A DNA stretch of 33,885 nucleotides from Verrucomicrobia bacterium Opi.OSU.00C (GTDB lineage: Bacteria > Verrucomicrobiota > Verrucomicrobiia > Opitutales > PNEW01), in contig PNEW01000012.1 of the NCBI GenBank assembly GCA_002922725.1, positions 1-33,885 on the forward strand. Direction: 5' to 3'. This document shows, piece by piece, positions 9,358 through 18,067 of the stretch. Position 1 is the stretch's first letter. Each line of letters opens with the position of its first letter. The notes below the pieces were generated by a model that was given only the letters and a program-made list of their open reading frames with translations, made no database searches and was not told the origin of the DNA. The position numbers and the translations under genes are program-made.

Positions 9358-10494
9358 TCAGATTTTGGATTTCTTAATATAATCGAAATTTATCTTCAAG
9401 CCTAGCCCGGGATCCTGGGAGACATGGACAAATCCGTTGCTATCGAGGGGATCAGGGATTTCGTGGAGCCAGGGTGGGGGTTTATCATAGTCAATAAAAG
9501 GATGTAACAAACCGCGTTCATAGTACAGACCGGCAATACCCATTGCGCAAAGGACATGAAGGTTGCCAGGACCTCCACCGTGAACTTCCATTCTCATCCC
9601 AAATGATTCACAGAGGTGGGCTGTCTTTATTAACGGGGTAATACCTCCAAGATCTCCCACTCCTCCACGAATTATATCGCTTGCGTTACGTTTAATCCAT
9701 TCAGCCCGGGTGAAGTGCTTGCCCTCTGCAGTTTCCGGGCCCACCACAGGGATATCAAGTTGCTCGGTGAGCCAAACATAGGATGAGACACTTTGCTCAT
9801 CCATAGGTTCTTCTATCCAAAGGTAATTTAATTTTTCTAGTTCACGTCCAATAAAAAGTGCCTCGTGACGGTCATAAAAATGATATGAATCTAACATAAG
9901 ATCGATATCATCACCCACACGTTCTCTTACTGCACGACAAGCGGCTACATCCATTTTCGGATCCGGAGCCCACTCGATAGGCGGCATCCAAGTGTGTAGT
10001 TTAATCGCTTTATAACCGCGTTCGCAATTCATTTGAGCAAAATCACCATAAGCCTCGGGAGTATTTAATCCTCCTTCCAATTCGTCACCACACATACTGC
10101 TGGCATAGGCTGGGACCTTGTCGCGAAATGCGCCTAACAATTTATGGACTGGCTGATTTGCGCAACGACCGGCTAAATCCCACAGAGCCATATCAACCAC
10201 TGCAATCTCCTGGTCGGAGAGCCCGCTTTTATGGATGCGCTGCCATTGGTTTAAACGCTGCCAAATTTTTTCTCGATAAAGAGGGTCTTCTCCTACAATG
10301 GCTGATTTGACAATATGTTCCATCACTCGAGGATTGCCCCCAAAGCAGTATCCCTCGATACCTTCATCGGTAATGATGCGTGTCAAGGTCTGTGTTGCTT
10401 CATGCTCTTCTCCAGGATGGCCATGGCCTTCAGAATCACTAACCTGATTCGATAGGTAAGTAAATCTATCTACTGAGATATCAATAATTTCCAT
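9358..10494 (-). CDS. Enolase superfamily (mandelate racemase/muconate lactonizing enzyme type) protein
   Basis: 378 aa with the capping domain first (about 1-125) and then the barrel. Metal ligands can be assigned as Asp202 (in DLMLDSY), Glu228 (WIEEP) and Glu254 (GPETAEG), with His305 in MEVHGGG as the probable catalytic His. Two usual features differ. The K-x-K motif reads KLH (Lys165, His167), and the Asp of the usual Q-P-D pair that supports the His is Gly278 in DIIRGGVGDLGG. Most mandelate-racemase-type members are sugar-acid dehydratases, so dehydration of an aldonate-like acid is the best guess, but the reaction cannot be assigned. It lies 14 nt after the DUF4432 gene in the same leftward operon. 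Confidence 0.8.
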   Translation of the reverse strand: MEIIDISVDRFTYLSNQVSDSEGHGHPGEEHEATQTLTRIITDEGIEGYCFGGNPRVMEHIVKSAIVGEDPLYREKIWQRLNQWQRIHKSGLSDQEIAVVDMALWDLAGRCANQPVHKLLGAFRDKVPAYASSMCGDELEGGLNTPEAYGDFAQMNCERGYKAIKLHTWMPPIEWAPDPKMDVAACRAVRERVGDDIDLMLDSYHFYDRHEALFIGRELEKLNYLWIEEPMDEQSVSSYVWLTEQLDIPVVGPETAEGKHFTRAEWIKRNASDIIRGGVGDLGGITPLIKTAHLCESFGMRMEVHGGGPGNLHVLCAMGIAGLYYERGLLHPFIDYDKPPPWLHEIPDPLDSNGFVHVSQDPGLGLKINFDYIKKSKI

Positions 10495-10508
10495 CTTTTA
10501 AAATAAAA

Positions 10509-11750
10509 TTAATCTATTTCAGGTGGGGCAGTTTTAACACGGGTTTTTCGACCTTTTTGTATAGATTTAATATGTTTATTTGCAATTGCCACTTCATCTT
10601 TATTGATAAGTCCCATAAATTCAATTGTAAAATCCCTACTTTCGCCACCTTTGAGTATAGGTACTCTGCCAAACTTTCGCTCGATACGTCGATTATAAGG
10701 AAAACTAGTACCCGGTTCCAACCCTGTTACATAGCCTTCTTCCAATGAGGATGTATTTTTCCATAAATTCACAATAGGTAGCTGGTCGACAGAAAACGTC
10801 ATCGATAATGCGCGATTAGCTGCTTTGTTTTGGATCATGATTTGTGTCATCTTATTATCATCGGCATAGGGGTGCATACAATAGACTTGTTCGATAAACC
10901 CTAGAACAGGGTCCTCGTAAATCTTGTAATGGTTTATATATTTTGCTGCGTGAGCGTTAAAAGGAAAAACCTCTTTAATCGCTCCAACAAACTGTGCTCC
11001 TTCTTCCAATAAGGGTGGGCCAAAATTAACATGATATAAAATCTCAAACTCTTGGTCGAATCCTCCTTGGTTGGTTATCTTGTCATCCATACGTAATGAG
11101 TTGGAACCAGGGGTGGTAGAGATTTCCGTCCACAATTTAAATTTTGGTCCGTAAAACATTCTCTCATACACAATTCCGCGTATTCGGATTAAATGCGGAG
11201 GTTCTTGGTCGATTAATATTTCAACTTCAGAAGCGGGTATGTTTGCAATCTTACCGTGGAGCGTTAAGGGCATCTCCGCTTTATTACCCACATTAGTAAT
11301 GAAATTATCTTTACCTGGATGTCCCATAAACTCAATTCCACACCGAACGATCCATTCATTAAAACCATCTAACCATCCAAGTCCTGCACGTTCTTGCAAA
11401 TTGATAAATTGGGGGTGGACAACTTCTTTTACCGGTGAATTCCACCCCAGCTGCATGCCATCTAGCTCTGCTTTCAGTATCCCCATCCCCCGTGTAGGAA
11501 CGATCGTGAATTTCAAGGATCCATTGTCTACTTCAATGATATCCACACCTTCTTGTTTCCCACCATGTAAGGTGTATTTACGTATAGACCAAGGAAACTT
11601 ACTTTCAAATTTGACATCATTATGAGATAGTTGCCAGCTATCTAAATGGATGCCATGTTTTGCACTCGTTAATAGTTGGGTGATTGGCTCACTGCCATAA
11701 GCCGGTATAATTAACCAGGAAAAAAGGAGGTAGATAATTGTTCTTTGCAT
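10509..11750 (-). CDS. Exported DUF4432 (aldose-1-epimerase-like) protein
   Basis: 413 aa from the ATG at 11750; a GTG one codon earlier is possible. The first 20 residues form a signal peptide (basic start, [10 protein letters not shown] core, cleavage likely after AYG). The rest fits DUF4432, a galactose-mutarotase-like beta-sandwich family, with segments such as LYHVNFGPP and a late [14 protein letters not shown] stretch. Family members are often found beside sugar dehydrogenases and enolase-type dehydratases and may bind or epimerise sugars, but no activity is assigned. An export signal is notable because many DUF4432 proteins appear cytosolic. It is second in the leftward operon, 31 nt after the oxygenase gene's stop codon and 14 nt before the enolase-superfamily gene. 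Confidence 0.78.
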   Translation of the reverse strand: MQRTIIYLLFSWLIIPAYGSEPITQLLTSAKHGIHLDSWQLSHNDVKFESKFPWSIRKYTLHGGKQEGVDIIEVDNGSLKFTIVPTRGMGILKAELDGMQLGWNSPVKEVVHPQFINLQERAGLGWLDGFNEWIVRCGIEFMGHPGKDNFITNVGNKAEMPLTLHGKIANIPASEVEILIDQEPPHLIRIRGIVYERMFYGPKFKLWTEISTTPGSNSLRMDDKITNQGGFDQEFEILYHVNFGPPLLEEGAQFVGAIKEVFPFNAHAAKYINHYKIYEDPVLGFIEQVYCMHPYADDNKMTQIMIQNKAANRALSMTFSVDQLPIVNLWKNTSSLEEGYVTGLEPGTSFPYNRRIERKFGRVPILKGGESRDFTIEFMGLINKDEVAIANKHIKSIQKGRKTRVKTAPPEID

Positions 11751-11781
11751 CACTTTAGAAGGGTTATAATTGGGGTAAATA

Positions 11782-12579
11782 CTATAAGCCGAGAGTTTTC
11801 ATCAATTGAATTTTTTTCATACGTCGAGTATCAGCTGTTTCAAATAGTTGATCTGTAAATAGGCGACCTGTTTTTGGTGACCATTGTTTTCCTTGAGATT
11901 TATTTAAGCTGACGATGCGCTCTATTTCCCAATCCATGCGCGGGTAAGTTCTCATCATCCATGCCATCTGTCGCCGGTTAGCATCACCACCCCAGCATGC
12001 GTGCTGGATTCTCGTATTGAAGACGATAAGATCACCTTTTACTATAGTAATCTCATGACGTCCTGGAAACTGATCCGTAGGGTAGCCAACTACCAATTCA
12101 TCAATTTGTTTTTTTTCAAAAGTATCACTTAAATGCATCGGCCAGTGATGGCTTCCCGGAATAAAGCTTAAACAGCCTTTACCCGGTTCTAAGTCATCGA
12201 GGTAAAAAGTTAGCTTGATATCGATTGCGGGTTCAGGCATATTACCGTCGCGATGCCAGTTAGTATTTCCGTTGTGTATTTGTCCGTCGGAGCTGCCATA
12301 GAAAATACAGTCTTCACCAAGAAGTTCTTCAGCGATTGTTGCCAATTTTGGGTGATCGAGCAGATTATAAAAATAAGGATCTGCCTCAATTAAAGGGATT
12401 ATTACGCGGTGTCCATCTGGAAATATACGATGACCGGGGGCCGAATAATCATTCTGTGCTTTATCCATGACTGCGTTGAACCGATTAGAAAATTCATCGA
12501 TCTCTGCATGTGTGAGAACACCTGGGACTTTAAGGAAACCTAATAAATGAAAATGAGTCTTCTGCTCGTCTGTTAGCAT
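11782..12579 (-). CDS. PhyH-family Fe(II)/2-oxoglutarate dioxygenase (leader of the leftward operon)
   Basis: 265 aa phytanoyl-CoA dioxygenase (PhyH, PF05721) type. Iron ligands are His109 and Asp111 (WHRDG) and His193 (IQHACWGG), with Arg202/203 positioned to bind the 2-oxoglutarate carboxylate. FIPGSHHWP is the usual strand between them. The start [15 protein letters not shown] resembles the first block of the large array, but it lacks the array's C-terminal RWI-x-WL tail. One of the few good Shine-Dalgarno sequences of the window (AAGGA) lies just upstream. It heads the operon with DUF4432, enolase-type and amidase genes, so it probably hydroxylates the sugar-like substrate they handle. 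Its reaction is unknown. Confidence 0.9.
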   Translation of the reverse strand: MLTDEQKTHFHLLGFLKVPGVLTHAEIDEFSNRFNAVMDKAQNDYSAPGHRIFPDGHRVIIPLIEADPYFYNLLDHPKLATIAEELLGEDCIFYGSSDGQIHNGNTNWHRDGNMPEPAIDIKLTFYLDDLEPGKGCLSFIPGSHHWPMHLSDTFEKKQIDELVVGYPTDQFPGRHEITIVKGDLIVFNTRIQHACWGGDANRRQMAWMMRTYPRMDWEIERIVSLNKSQGKQWSPKTGRLFTDQLFETADTRRMKKIQLMKTLGL

Positions 12580-12763
12580 TTTATAATTCCTTTTCGCTTA
12601 ATGGGATTAAATGTATTGATGCCCTATCACATCTATTTTTAAAAGAAAAATCGAGTTCTGTCGTAATTGATTGTTCTCTCTATTAAACTCTTGAATTCTA
12701 CCTGACAAAATGATACTTTTACTAAGTTGATTGCCAACCTGCATTAATAGATCTATAATTACT

Positions 12764-13669
12764 ATGAAATATCACCTAATCACTAATACCGATATTGAAA
12801 TCTCAACCCTCTGTCTCGGTACTATGACTTTTGGTGATCCAGTGAACGAAAAAGAGGCTATCTATATCGTCGATTGGGCTATTGATCATGGGATAAACTT
12901 TATTGATACTGCGGATATGTATGAGGGATATTCACGCTCCATGGGTTCACCAGGTGGGGTTGCTGAAGAAATTCTGGGAAAGGCTTTAAAAGGTAAACGT
13001 GATCAAGTGATCGTGACGACGAAGGTCGGTAACCCGATCGGCGACGATTCTTACCAAGGTACGGGTCTCAGTCGGGATCATATCATGCACCAAATCGACG
13101 CGAGTTTAAACCGAATGCAAACTGATTACACAGATTTTTATCACCTTCACCGCCCTGACCCTGATACGCCCCTAAGGGAATCGATATCCGTGATGGCTGA
13201 GCTTATTGAAATGGGTAAAGTACGCCATTGGGGGTTTTCGAATTTTGAGGTGGAAGCAATCCGTGAAATGCTTCAGCTTTGTCGTGCTAATAACTGGCCA
13301 CGTCCGGTTATTAATCAACCAAATTACAGTTGGTTGAATCGAAAGGTGGAAGAAGAACATTTACCATTATGTAGGATAGAAGCCATTGCTGTGACACCGT
13401 TTAAAGTTTTGGAAGGAGGGTTGTTGACAGGTAAATATTGTAAAGGACAGGAAGCGCCTGATGGCAGTCGGAATAATGAAAACCCCGGGTGGATAGCATT
13501 TGAAATGAACGACGATTTATTCACAAAACTCGAAGAGTTTGAAAACGAAGCGAAAGAAAAGTCACGGAGTCCGGTAAGTCACGCCGTAAATTGGGTATTG
13601 GAACAGAAAGGTATAACTTCTGTTGTGCTCGGGGTGAAAAGCACTGATCAACTTGCGGACCTCCTTTAA
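12764..13669 (+). CDS. Aldo/keto reductase, short C-terminus
   Basis: NADPH-dependent aldo/keto reductase of the bacterial YdhF/IolS-like kind. Catalytic residues are Asp48, Tyr53 (in DTADMYEG), Lys87 (VTTKVG) and His129 (HLHRPD). The ATG at 12764 starts the usual first strand; an in-frame TTG at 12731 would add 11 atypical residues. The protein has 301 aa and stops right after VVLGVKSTDQLADLL. Relatives normally continue another 20-30 residues from this phosphate-binding strand, so the tail is shortened. It starts a rightward run, divergent from the PhyH-headed operon, with the oxygenase array 62 nt behind. It could reduce or oxidise carbonyls formed by the oxygenases (inference). Confidence 0.85.
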   Translation: MKYHLITNTDIEISTLCLGTMTFGDPVNEKEAIYIVDWAIDHGINFIDTADMYEGYSRSMGSPGGVAEEILGKALKGKRDQVIVTTKVGNPIGDDSYQGTGLSRDHIMHQIDASLNRMQTDYTDFYHLHRPDPDTPLRESISVMAELIEMGKVRHWGFSNFEVEAIREMLQLCRANNWPRPVINQPNYSWLNRKVEEEHLPLCRIEAIAVTPFKVLEGGLLTGKYCKGQEAPDGSRNNENPGWIAFEMNDDLFTKLEEFENEAKEKSRSPVSHAVNWVLEQKGITSVVLGVKSTDQLADLL

Positions 13670-13731
13670 ATAGTAATACACAATCATTGACTGTAAAAAC
13701 TATTTCCTGTAAATTTAAAAAACACTTAGAG

Positions 13732-14577
13732 ATGGTTGAAAAAGGACAGCTAGCTCATTTTGAAACCTTTGGGTTTCTCGTCTTACGTCAGGTATTCTCG
13801 CCTGAGGAGATGAAGGATATTATTGGTGCAGCTGATGAAATGTGGGAGACTGCTCTCACCACCAATAAAAAATCGGTGTCTTTTGTTGGTGGTGAGAAAG
13901 ATCCGGGTGCTACTTCCTTTCGATATATTGTTGAAAGACAACCAAGATTGACTAAGCTAGCTGAAGACAGTCGTATCTATGATGTCCTTAAAGGATTACT
14001 CGGCTCGGGTTTCATTTGGGCGGGGTCGGAAGGGCAGCGTGGACGGGTCAGTACCAGCTGGCATAATGATCGGCCAGGTAAAAATCAGAATAAATATACC
14101 CGTATTAAAGTTCATTTCTATATTGAACCAACAACAAAAACGACTGGTGCCTTGCGGGTTATCCCTGGTTCTCACCGTTCACCTTTTCATGAATCGCTCG
14201 AACCGTTGATGAATCATCATATTGAAAATAATGATAGTATTAATAGTGATAAGAATGAAATAGATCGGGTTCATTTATTGCCCTTTGGTGAGGAGGGTGC
14301 GGATATTCCCTGTTTTGCTTTCGAGTCTAACCCTGGTGATGTCATCTTTTTCCATCAGAATCTATTTCATGCCGTCTACGGGGGGTTGGGTGAGGGGCGC
14401 AGATATATAGCAATGAAATTTGCAGCCCAACCGACGACAGATGAACACATACAATTTATCAAAGCCCACACAGAATATGTATTCCACCCACATGAGGATT
14501 TTCTCAATAGCAACAGTCCACGTATTCGAGGCATGGTCGAGAACCTAGAGGCTTTAGGGGCTAAAGTTTTAAAGTAG
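13732..14577 (+). CDS. PhyH-family dioxygenase, array member 1 (outlier type)
   Basis: 281 aa from the ATG at 13732; the reading frame is open further upstream but without another good start. Iron ligands are His111, Asp113 and His213, with Arg223/224 for 2-oxoglutarate. It differs from the other eleven array members: it carries GSGFIWAGSEGQ before the iron site, a longer insert around 160-185, and a tail ending RIRGMVENLEALG instead of the RWI-WL-WGF type. Its closest match in the window is the reverse-strand gene at 24397-25200, so related genes in opposite directions bracket the array. Substrate unknown. Confidence 0.9.
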   Translation: MVEKGQLAHFETFGFLVLRQVFSPEEMKDIIGAADEMWETALTTNKKSVSFVGGEKDPGATSFRYIVERQPRLTKLAEDSRIYDVLKGLLGSGFIWAGSEGQRGRVSTSWHNDRPGKNQNKYTRIKVHFYIEPTTKTTGALRVIPGSHRSPFHESLEPLMNHHIENNDSINSDKNEIDRVHLLPFGEEGADIPCFAFESNPGDVIFFHQNLFHAVYGGLGEGRRYIAMKFAAQPTTDEHIQFIKAHTEYVFHPHEDFLNSNSPRIRGMVENLEALGAKVLK

Positions 14578-14611
14578 GTAATCAAACTAAAATATAAAAG
14601 TAAAATTAAGC

Positions 14612-15460
14612 ATGTTAACAGAACAACAAATCACTCAATTCCACACTTTTGGTTTCTTGATCCTTAGAAATGGTCTCAATGCGAAAGAAATTCAGAAACT
14701 AAATGTAGAATTTGAGACAAAATTAACGAGAACTACTGGTGGTAAATCTAAAAATAAGGAGGAACGTATGAGTTGGCCTAGCTTAGGTCCAGATACTCCA
14801 TTTACATCAGCTCTATTAGAAAGTCCATCGGTAACTGGAATAGTATCTTCGTTATTTGGTGATGACTATTTTGGTATATCTTGTAATGCGTCAAGCCTTT
14901 GTGGGGAAACAAACTGGCATCCTGATGCTGATAATCTTCATATGAAAGGCCTAAAGGTGCTTTGTTATTTACAGCCGCTCAATGGTAATAGTGGCGCCTT
15001 ACGTGTCATTCCTGGATCACATATTAATGCTTTGCATGATGATATTAAATCTGTCCAAATGGATGAGCCAGAGCACGATGGTCTTACACAGGTTGCTTTA
15101 GTATCCAACTCCAAATCAGGATTTAAAATAGAAGAAATTCCTGCAACTATTTGCTCTGTAAATCCAGGAGATCTTTTGGTTTTTGATTTTCGTCTATGGC
15201 ATGCCAGTAAAGGTGGATCTAATGATCGACGGATGATATCCATGATCTTTATTAAAAATGCAAAAACTCCCGAGGAGGAGATTGCAGTTAATGAATCTGT
15301 TTTAAAATCACAAAAAAACCGAGCTCACCGTGCTAAAGCAGCTTTTGGGAAAAGAAATGAACAAGTTTCTGAATATCACCCTAATTGGGTTGCTAACCTA
15401 GGTAATAACCCACGACGGCAGCGTTGGATTAACTGGTTGAGAGAAAAAAAATACTTCTAA
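14612..15460 (+). CDS. PhyH-family dioxygenase, array member 2 (type A)
   Basis: 282 aa. It starts MLTEQQITQFHTFGF, the signature of the first array block. Iron ligands are His103, Asp105 (WHPD) and His197 (LWHASKGG), with Arg206/207 for 2-oxoglutarate. The CYLQPLN strand and the tail NPRRQRWINWL match member 4 better than its neighbour member 3, which gives the alternating A-B-A-B pattern. The C-terminus reads REKKYF where the others have an aromatic-Gly-Phe ending. It lies 34 nt after member 1, with no Shine-Dalgarno sequence. Confidence 0.9.
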   Translation: MLTEQQITQFHTFGFLILRNGLNAKEIQKLNVEFETKLTRTTGGKSKNKEERMSWPSLGPDTPFTSALLESPSVTGIVSSLFGDDYFGISCNASSLCGETNWHPDADNLHMKGLKVLCYLQPLNGNSGALRVIPGSHINALHDDIKSVQMDEPEHDGLTQVALVSNSKSGFKIEEIPATICSVNPGDLLVFDFRLWHASKGGSNDRRMISMIFIKNAKTPEEEIAVNESVLKSQKNRAHRAKAAFGKRNEQVSEYHPNWVANLGNNPRRQRWINWLREKKYF

Positions 15461-15507
15461 ATATATAAAATTTCTTAATAAACTACAATCAACTAACTCC
15501 AAAAACC

Positions 15508-16326
15508 ATGCTTACTGATCAACAGATACATCAATTCCACACTTTTGGTTTCTTAGTATTAAAGAATATGTTAAAAGAAGACGAACTTAAAGTCGTCAAT
15601 GAAGAATTTGAAAAAGGATACACTAAGAAAAATAAAAGCGAATTAATCGCTGGCGCGCGCGTACAGTTAAACTGGTCTAACCTAGATCATCACAGTCCCT
15701 ATACAGCCTCACTGTTAGAAGATAAAAGATTTTATGGAATTGCTCAACAGCTTTGGGGTGAGGATGTAATAGGAACGAATTCACAATCTAACCATTATGC
15801 TGGTACGCGCAGTCCCTGGCATCCGGATGTTGGTCCTAATACTCACGGATGCAAATTCACATTTTACCTTTCGCCGGTGGACGCAGAGAGTGGAGCATTG
15901 CGAGTAATACCTGGTTCCCATCGGCCGGAAATCAGTGATATGATAAGAAAAATTCGATTAAAGGATAATGACCCTGGACCGCCTGAAGATCCAGGTTTAG
16001 CGGTTAATGAAGTCCCTTTTTGTTCGTGCGACTCTCAACCGGGTGACGCAGTAATATTCAACTATTTAATCTGGCATGCCAGCTGGCACGGTTCCAAAAA
16101 CCGACGTATGGTATCTTTGCAGTATTATAAAAACCCAAAAACCCCTGAAGAAATAGTAGCGCTTCAGGCTCATGGAGCAGCATTCACGAAAAATAAGAAG
16201 GAAAAATTAACTGTTGCTCAACCTTACCCTGATTTTTGGACTTCCAATCCGGAAAACAGTCTCTTACGCGCGCGTTGGATAGAGTGGCTGCGTGAATGGG
16301 GATTTATGGAATCCATACCCGCTTAA
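15508..16326 (+). CDS. PhyH-family dioxygenase, array member 3 (type B)
   Basis: 272 aa. Iron ligands are His105, Asp107 (SPWHPD) and His190, with Arg199/200 for 2-oxoglutarate. It shares with member 5, and with no other gene here, the insert LKDN-(D/N)-PGP...DPGLAVNEVP at about 151-170 and the YPDFW tail motif, so these two are the B type. In the distal metal segment WHASWHGS a second His (His194) replaces the Gly usual in the array. It sits 47 nt after member 2 with no clear ribosome-binding site. Substrate unknown. Confidence 0.9.
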   Translation: MLTDQQIHQFHTFGFLVLKNMLKEDELKVVNEEFEKGYTKKNKSELIAGARVQLNWSNLDHHSPYTASLLEDKRFYGIAQQLWGEDVIGTNSQSNHYAGTRSPWHPDVGPNTHGCKFTFYLSPVDAESGALRVIPGSHRPEISDMIRKIRLKDNDPGPPEDPGLAVNEVPFCSCDSQPGDAVIFNYLIWHASWHGSKNRRMVSLQYYKNPKTPEEIVALQAHGAAFTKNKKEKLTVAQPYPDFWTSNPENSLLRARWIEWLREWGFMESIPA

Positions 16327-16356
16327 TTTAACACTAACATAGAGAGGAGAATGTCG

Positions 16357-17142
16357 ATGCTGACAGAGCAACAAATTACGTTTTTTAATACCTTTGGGTT
16401 CATCATTCTCAGAAAAGTATTCTCGGACGAGGAGCTTGCAATAATGGATGATGAATTTGAAACCTCATTAAAAACAATCCAAGGGGAGAGGCCTGATAAC
16501 GAAGTGCCAAAACATTTTAACTGGTCTAATCTAGGCCCGGAGACCCCCTTCCTAAGTCTGCTACCGGAGGACCCACGCATATGTGAAACGGCAGAACAAC
16601 TTTTTGGGGAGCACGTGATAGCTGTGTCATCGAACAGCAACCGCCGGGTGGGTAACACACACTGGCATACCGATCAATCTCACCCCCATTCTTATGGGTT
16701 GAAGTTTGCTGCTTATCTGCAACCTCTAAATTCCGATAACGGGGCCTTTCGTGTAATTCCGGGGTCACATAAACAACCTTTTAACGATAAGCTTAAGCAT
16801 ATTGAAATGCACAGTTCAGAGATCACTGTGCCTTATTATTCCTGTGATTCAGCTCCTGGGGATATTGTCATTTTCAACTTTGCCACTTGGCATTCCAGCT
16901 TCGGTGGATCCACCAATCGACGTATGTGTACCATCGACTTTTACAAAAATCCTGAAACACCGGAAGAAGTAGAAGGTACCTATGATCAGGTAATAGTCGA
17001 TGAGAAGGTGTACGCTAAACTTCGCGCTTATGGGTCGGGTTTTCATCCGCATTGGTTAGCCAATCCTCAAAATAGCCCCCGGCGCCAACGCTGGATTGAT
17101 TGGCTACGAAAATATGGATTTGTAAAATCAGAAGAGGCTTGA
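16357..17142 (+). CDS. PhyH-family dioxygenase, array member 4 (type A)
   Basis: 261 aa. The ATG at 16357 is preferred over the in-frame ATG at 16351: the purine stretch AGAGAGGAGA at 16341-16350 then has proper spacing as a Shine-Dalgarno site, and the protein starts MLTEQQITFFNTFGF like its paralogues. Iron ligands are His104, Asp106 (WHTD) and His179 (TWHSSFGG), with Arg188/189 for 2-oxoglutarate. It is the shortest member of the array, because the loop between GSH and the distal metal strand is cut down to about 25 residues. The AYLQPLN strand and PRRQRWIDWL tail pair it with member 2. Confidence 0.9.
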   Translation: MLTEQQITFFNTFGFIILRKVFSDEELAIMDDEFETSLKTIQGERPDNEVPKHFNWSNLGPETPFLSLLPEDPRICETAEQLFGEHVIAVSSNSNRRVGNTHWHTDQSHPHSYGLKFAAYLQPLNSDNGAFRVIPGSHKQPFNDKLKHIEMHSSEITVPYYSCDSAPGDIVIFNFATWHSSFGGSTNRRMCTIDFYKNPETPEEVEGTYDQVIVDEKVYAKLRAYGSGFHPHWLANPQNSPRRQRWIDWLRKYGFVKSEEA

Positions 17143-17178
17143 TTATATAATTAATCAAGAATTAAAAAGATAAAAATT

Positions 17179-18009
17179 ATGATTACCGAACAACAGGTGT
17201 ACTTTTTTAAAACGTTTGGTTTTCTTGTTTTGAAAAATGTTTTAACACCGGCTGAAATAAAAAATATAAATAAGGAATTTTTGGTTGGTTTGGCTAAAAT
17301 GGATGAAACTAAAATGGGGACCTCCGTGAGGAAGCAGTACAATTGGACTAATCTCGGGCCAGATTCACCTTTCACTTCCTCTTTGCTTGAGGATGAACGG
17401 TTCTATGGGATAGCACAGCAAATTTTGGGGGATGACTGTGTTGGTGTCGATTCTCATGCAAATCAATACAATGGGAATCGTAGTCCCTGGCATCCTGATA
17501 TCAGAGAACTTGGGCCGGATCAGTTCACTGGGTTTAAATTCACTTTCTACCTTGGACCAGTCGATGGTAATTCGGGGGCCCTTCGGGTTGTCCCCGGTTC
17601 ACATTGTCCCGGCTTTAGTGCGGAAGTCGAAAAGGTCTTTTTGAAAGATAATAATCCCGGACCGGACGATGATCCCGGGCTCGCTGTAAATGAAGTCCCT
17701 GCCCACATTTGCATCTCAGAACCCGGTGACGCAGTGATTTTCGATTACTTTGTTTGGCACTCCAGTTGGGGTGGTTCAAAAGACCGACGAATGGTATCAC
17801 TGCAGTACTACAAGAATCCGAAAACCCCGGAAGAAAAGGAAGGTATGCGCAAGATGGTTGCTTTTCGAAAAAATTTTAATAAAGGATTCAAACGTGAAAC
17901 CAAACTTTATCCCGACTTCTGGCTCGCCAACCCCAATAATAACGTGGTTCGTACCCAGTGGATTGAGCAGCTTCAGAAGTGGGGCTTTATCGATGCGGTT
18001 AATGCCTGA
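17179..18009 (+). CDS. PhyH-family dioxygenase, array member 5 (type B)
   Basis: 276 aa. Iron ligands are His105, Asp107 (SPWHPD) and His194 (VWHSSWGG), with Arg203/204 for 2-oxoglutarate. The insert LKDNNPGP...DPGLAVNEVP and the LYPDFWLANP tail are shared only with member 3. Compared with member 3 it has a few extra residues after the HxD (RELGPDQFTG), a spot where paralogues differ and which lies near the substrate pocket in PhyH folds. It is the last gene of the first block; an all-A/T hairpin follows before member 6. Confidence 0.9.
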   Translation: MITEQQVYFFKTFGFLVLKNVLTPAEIKNINKEFLVGLAKMDETKMGTSVRKQYNWTNLGPDSPFTSSLLEDERFYGIAQQILGDDCVGVDSHANQYNGNRSPWHPDIRELGPDQFTGFKFTFYLGPVDGNSGALRVVPGSHCPGFSAEVEKVFLKDNNPGPDDDPGLAVNEVPAHICISEPGDAVIFDYFVWHSSWGGSKDRRMVSLQYYKNPKTPEEKEGMRKMVAFRKNFNKGFKRETKLYPDFWLANPNNNVVRTQWIEQLQKWGFIDAVNA

Positions 18010-18021
18010 CAATAAAAAAAA

Positions 18022-18044
18022 ATTATTTTTTATTAAAAAATAAT
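18022..18044. other. All-A/T hairpin between the two array blocks
   Basis: The arms at 18022-18031 and 18035-18044 are perfect 10-nt complements, made only of A and T, around a 3-nt loop, in the 58-nt gap between array members 5 and 6. It falls exactly where the array changes from the MLTEQQ-type to the MIxENYSLT-type genes. It could be a weak bidirectional terminator or attenuator, an RNA end-stabilising element, or chance in an AT-rich gap. No GC stem is present, so strong intrinsic termination is unlikely. Confidence 0.4.
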
Positions 18045-18067
18045 AATCAGAAATTACCCCATAAAAT

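Noticed and set aside
12691..12719. TTGAAT-17-TACTTT as a promoter for the aldo/keto reductase and array
   Set aside because: Spacing is ideal, but the -10 matches in only three positions; too weak to list in this AT-rich gap.
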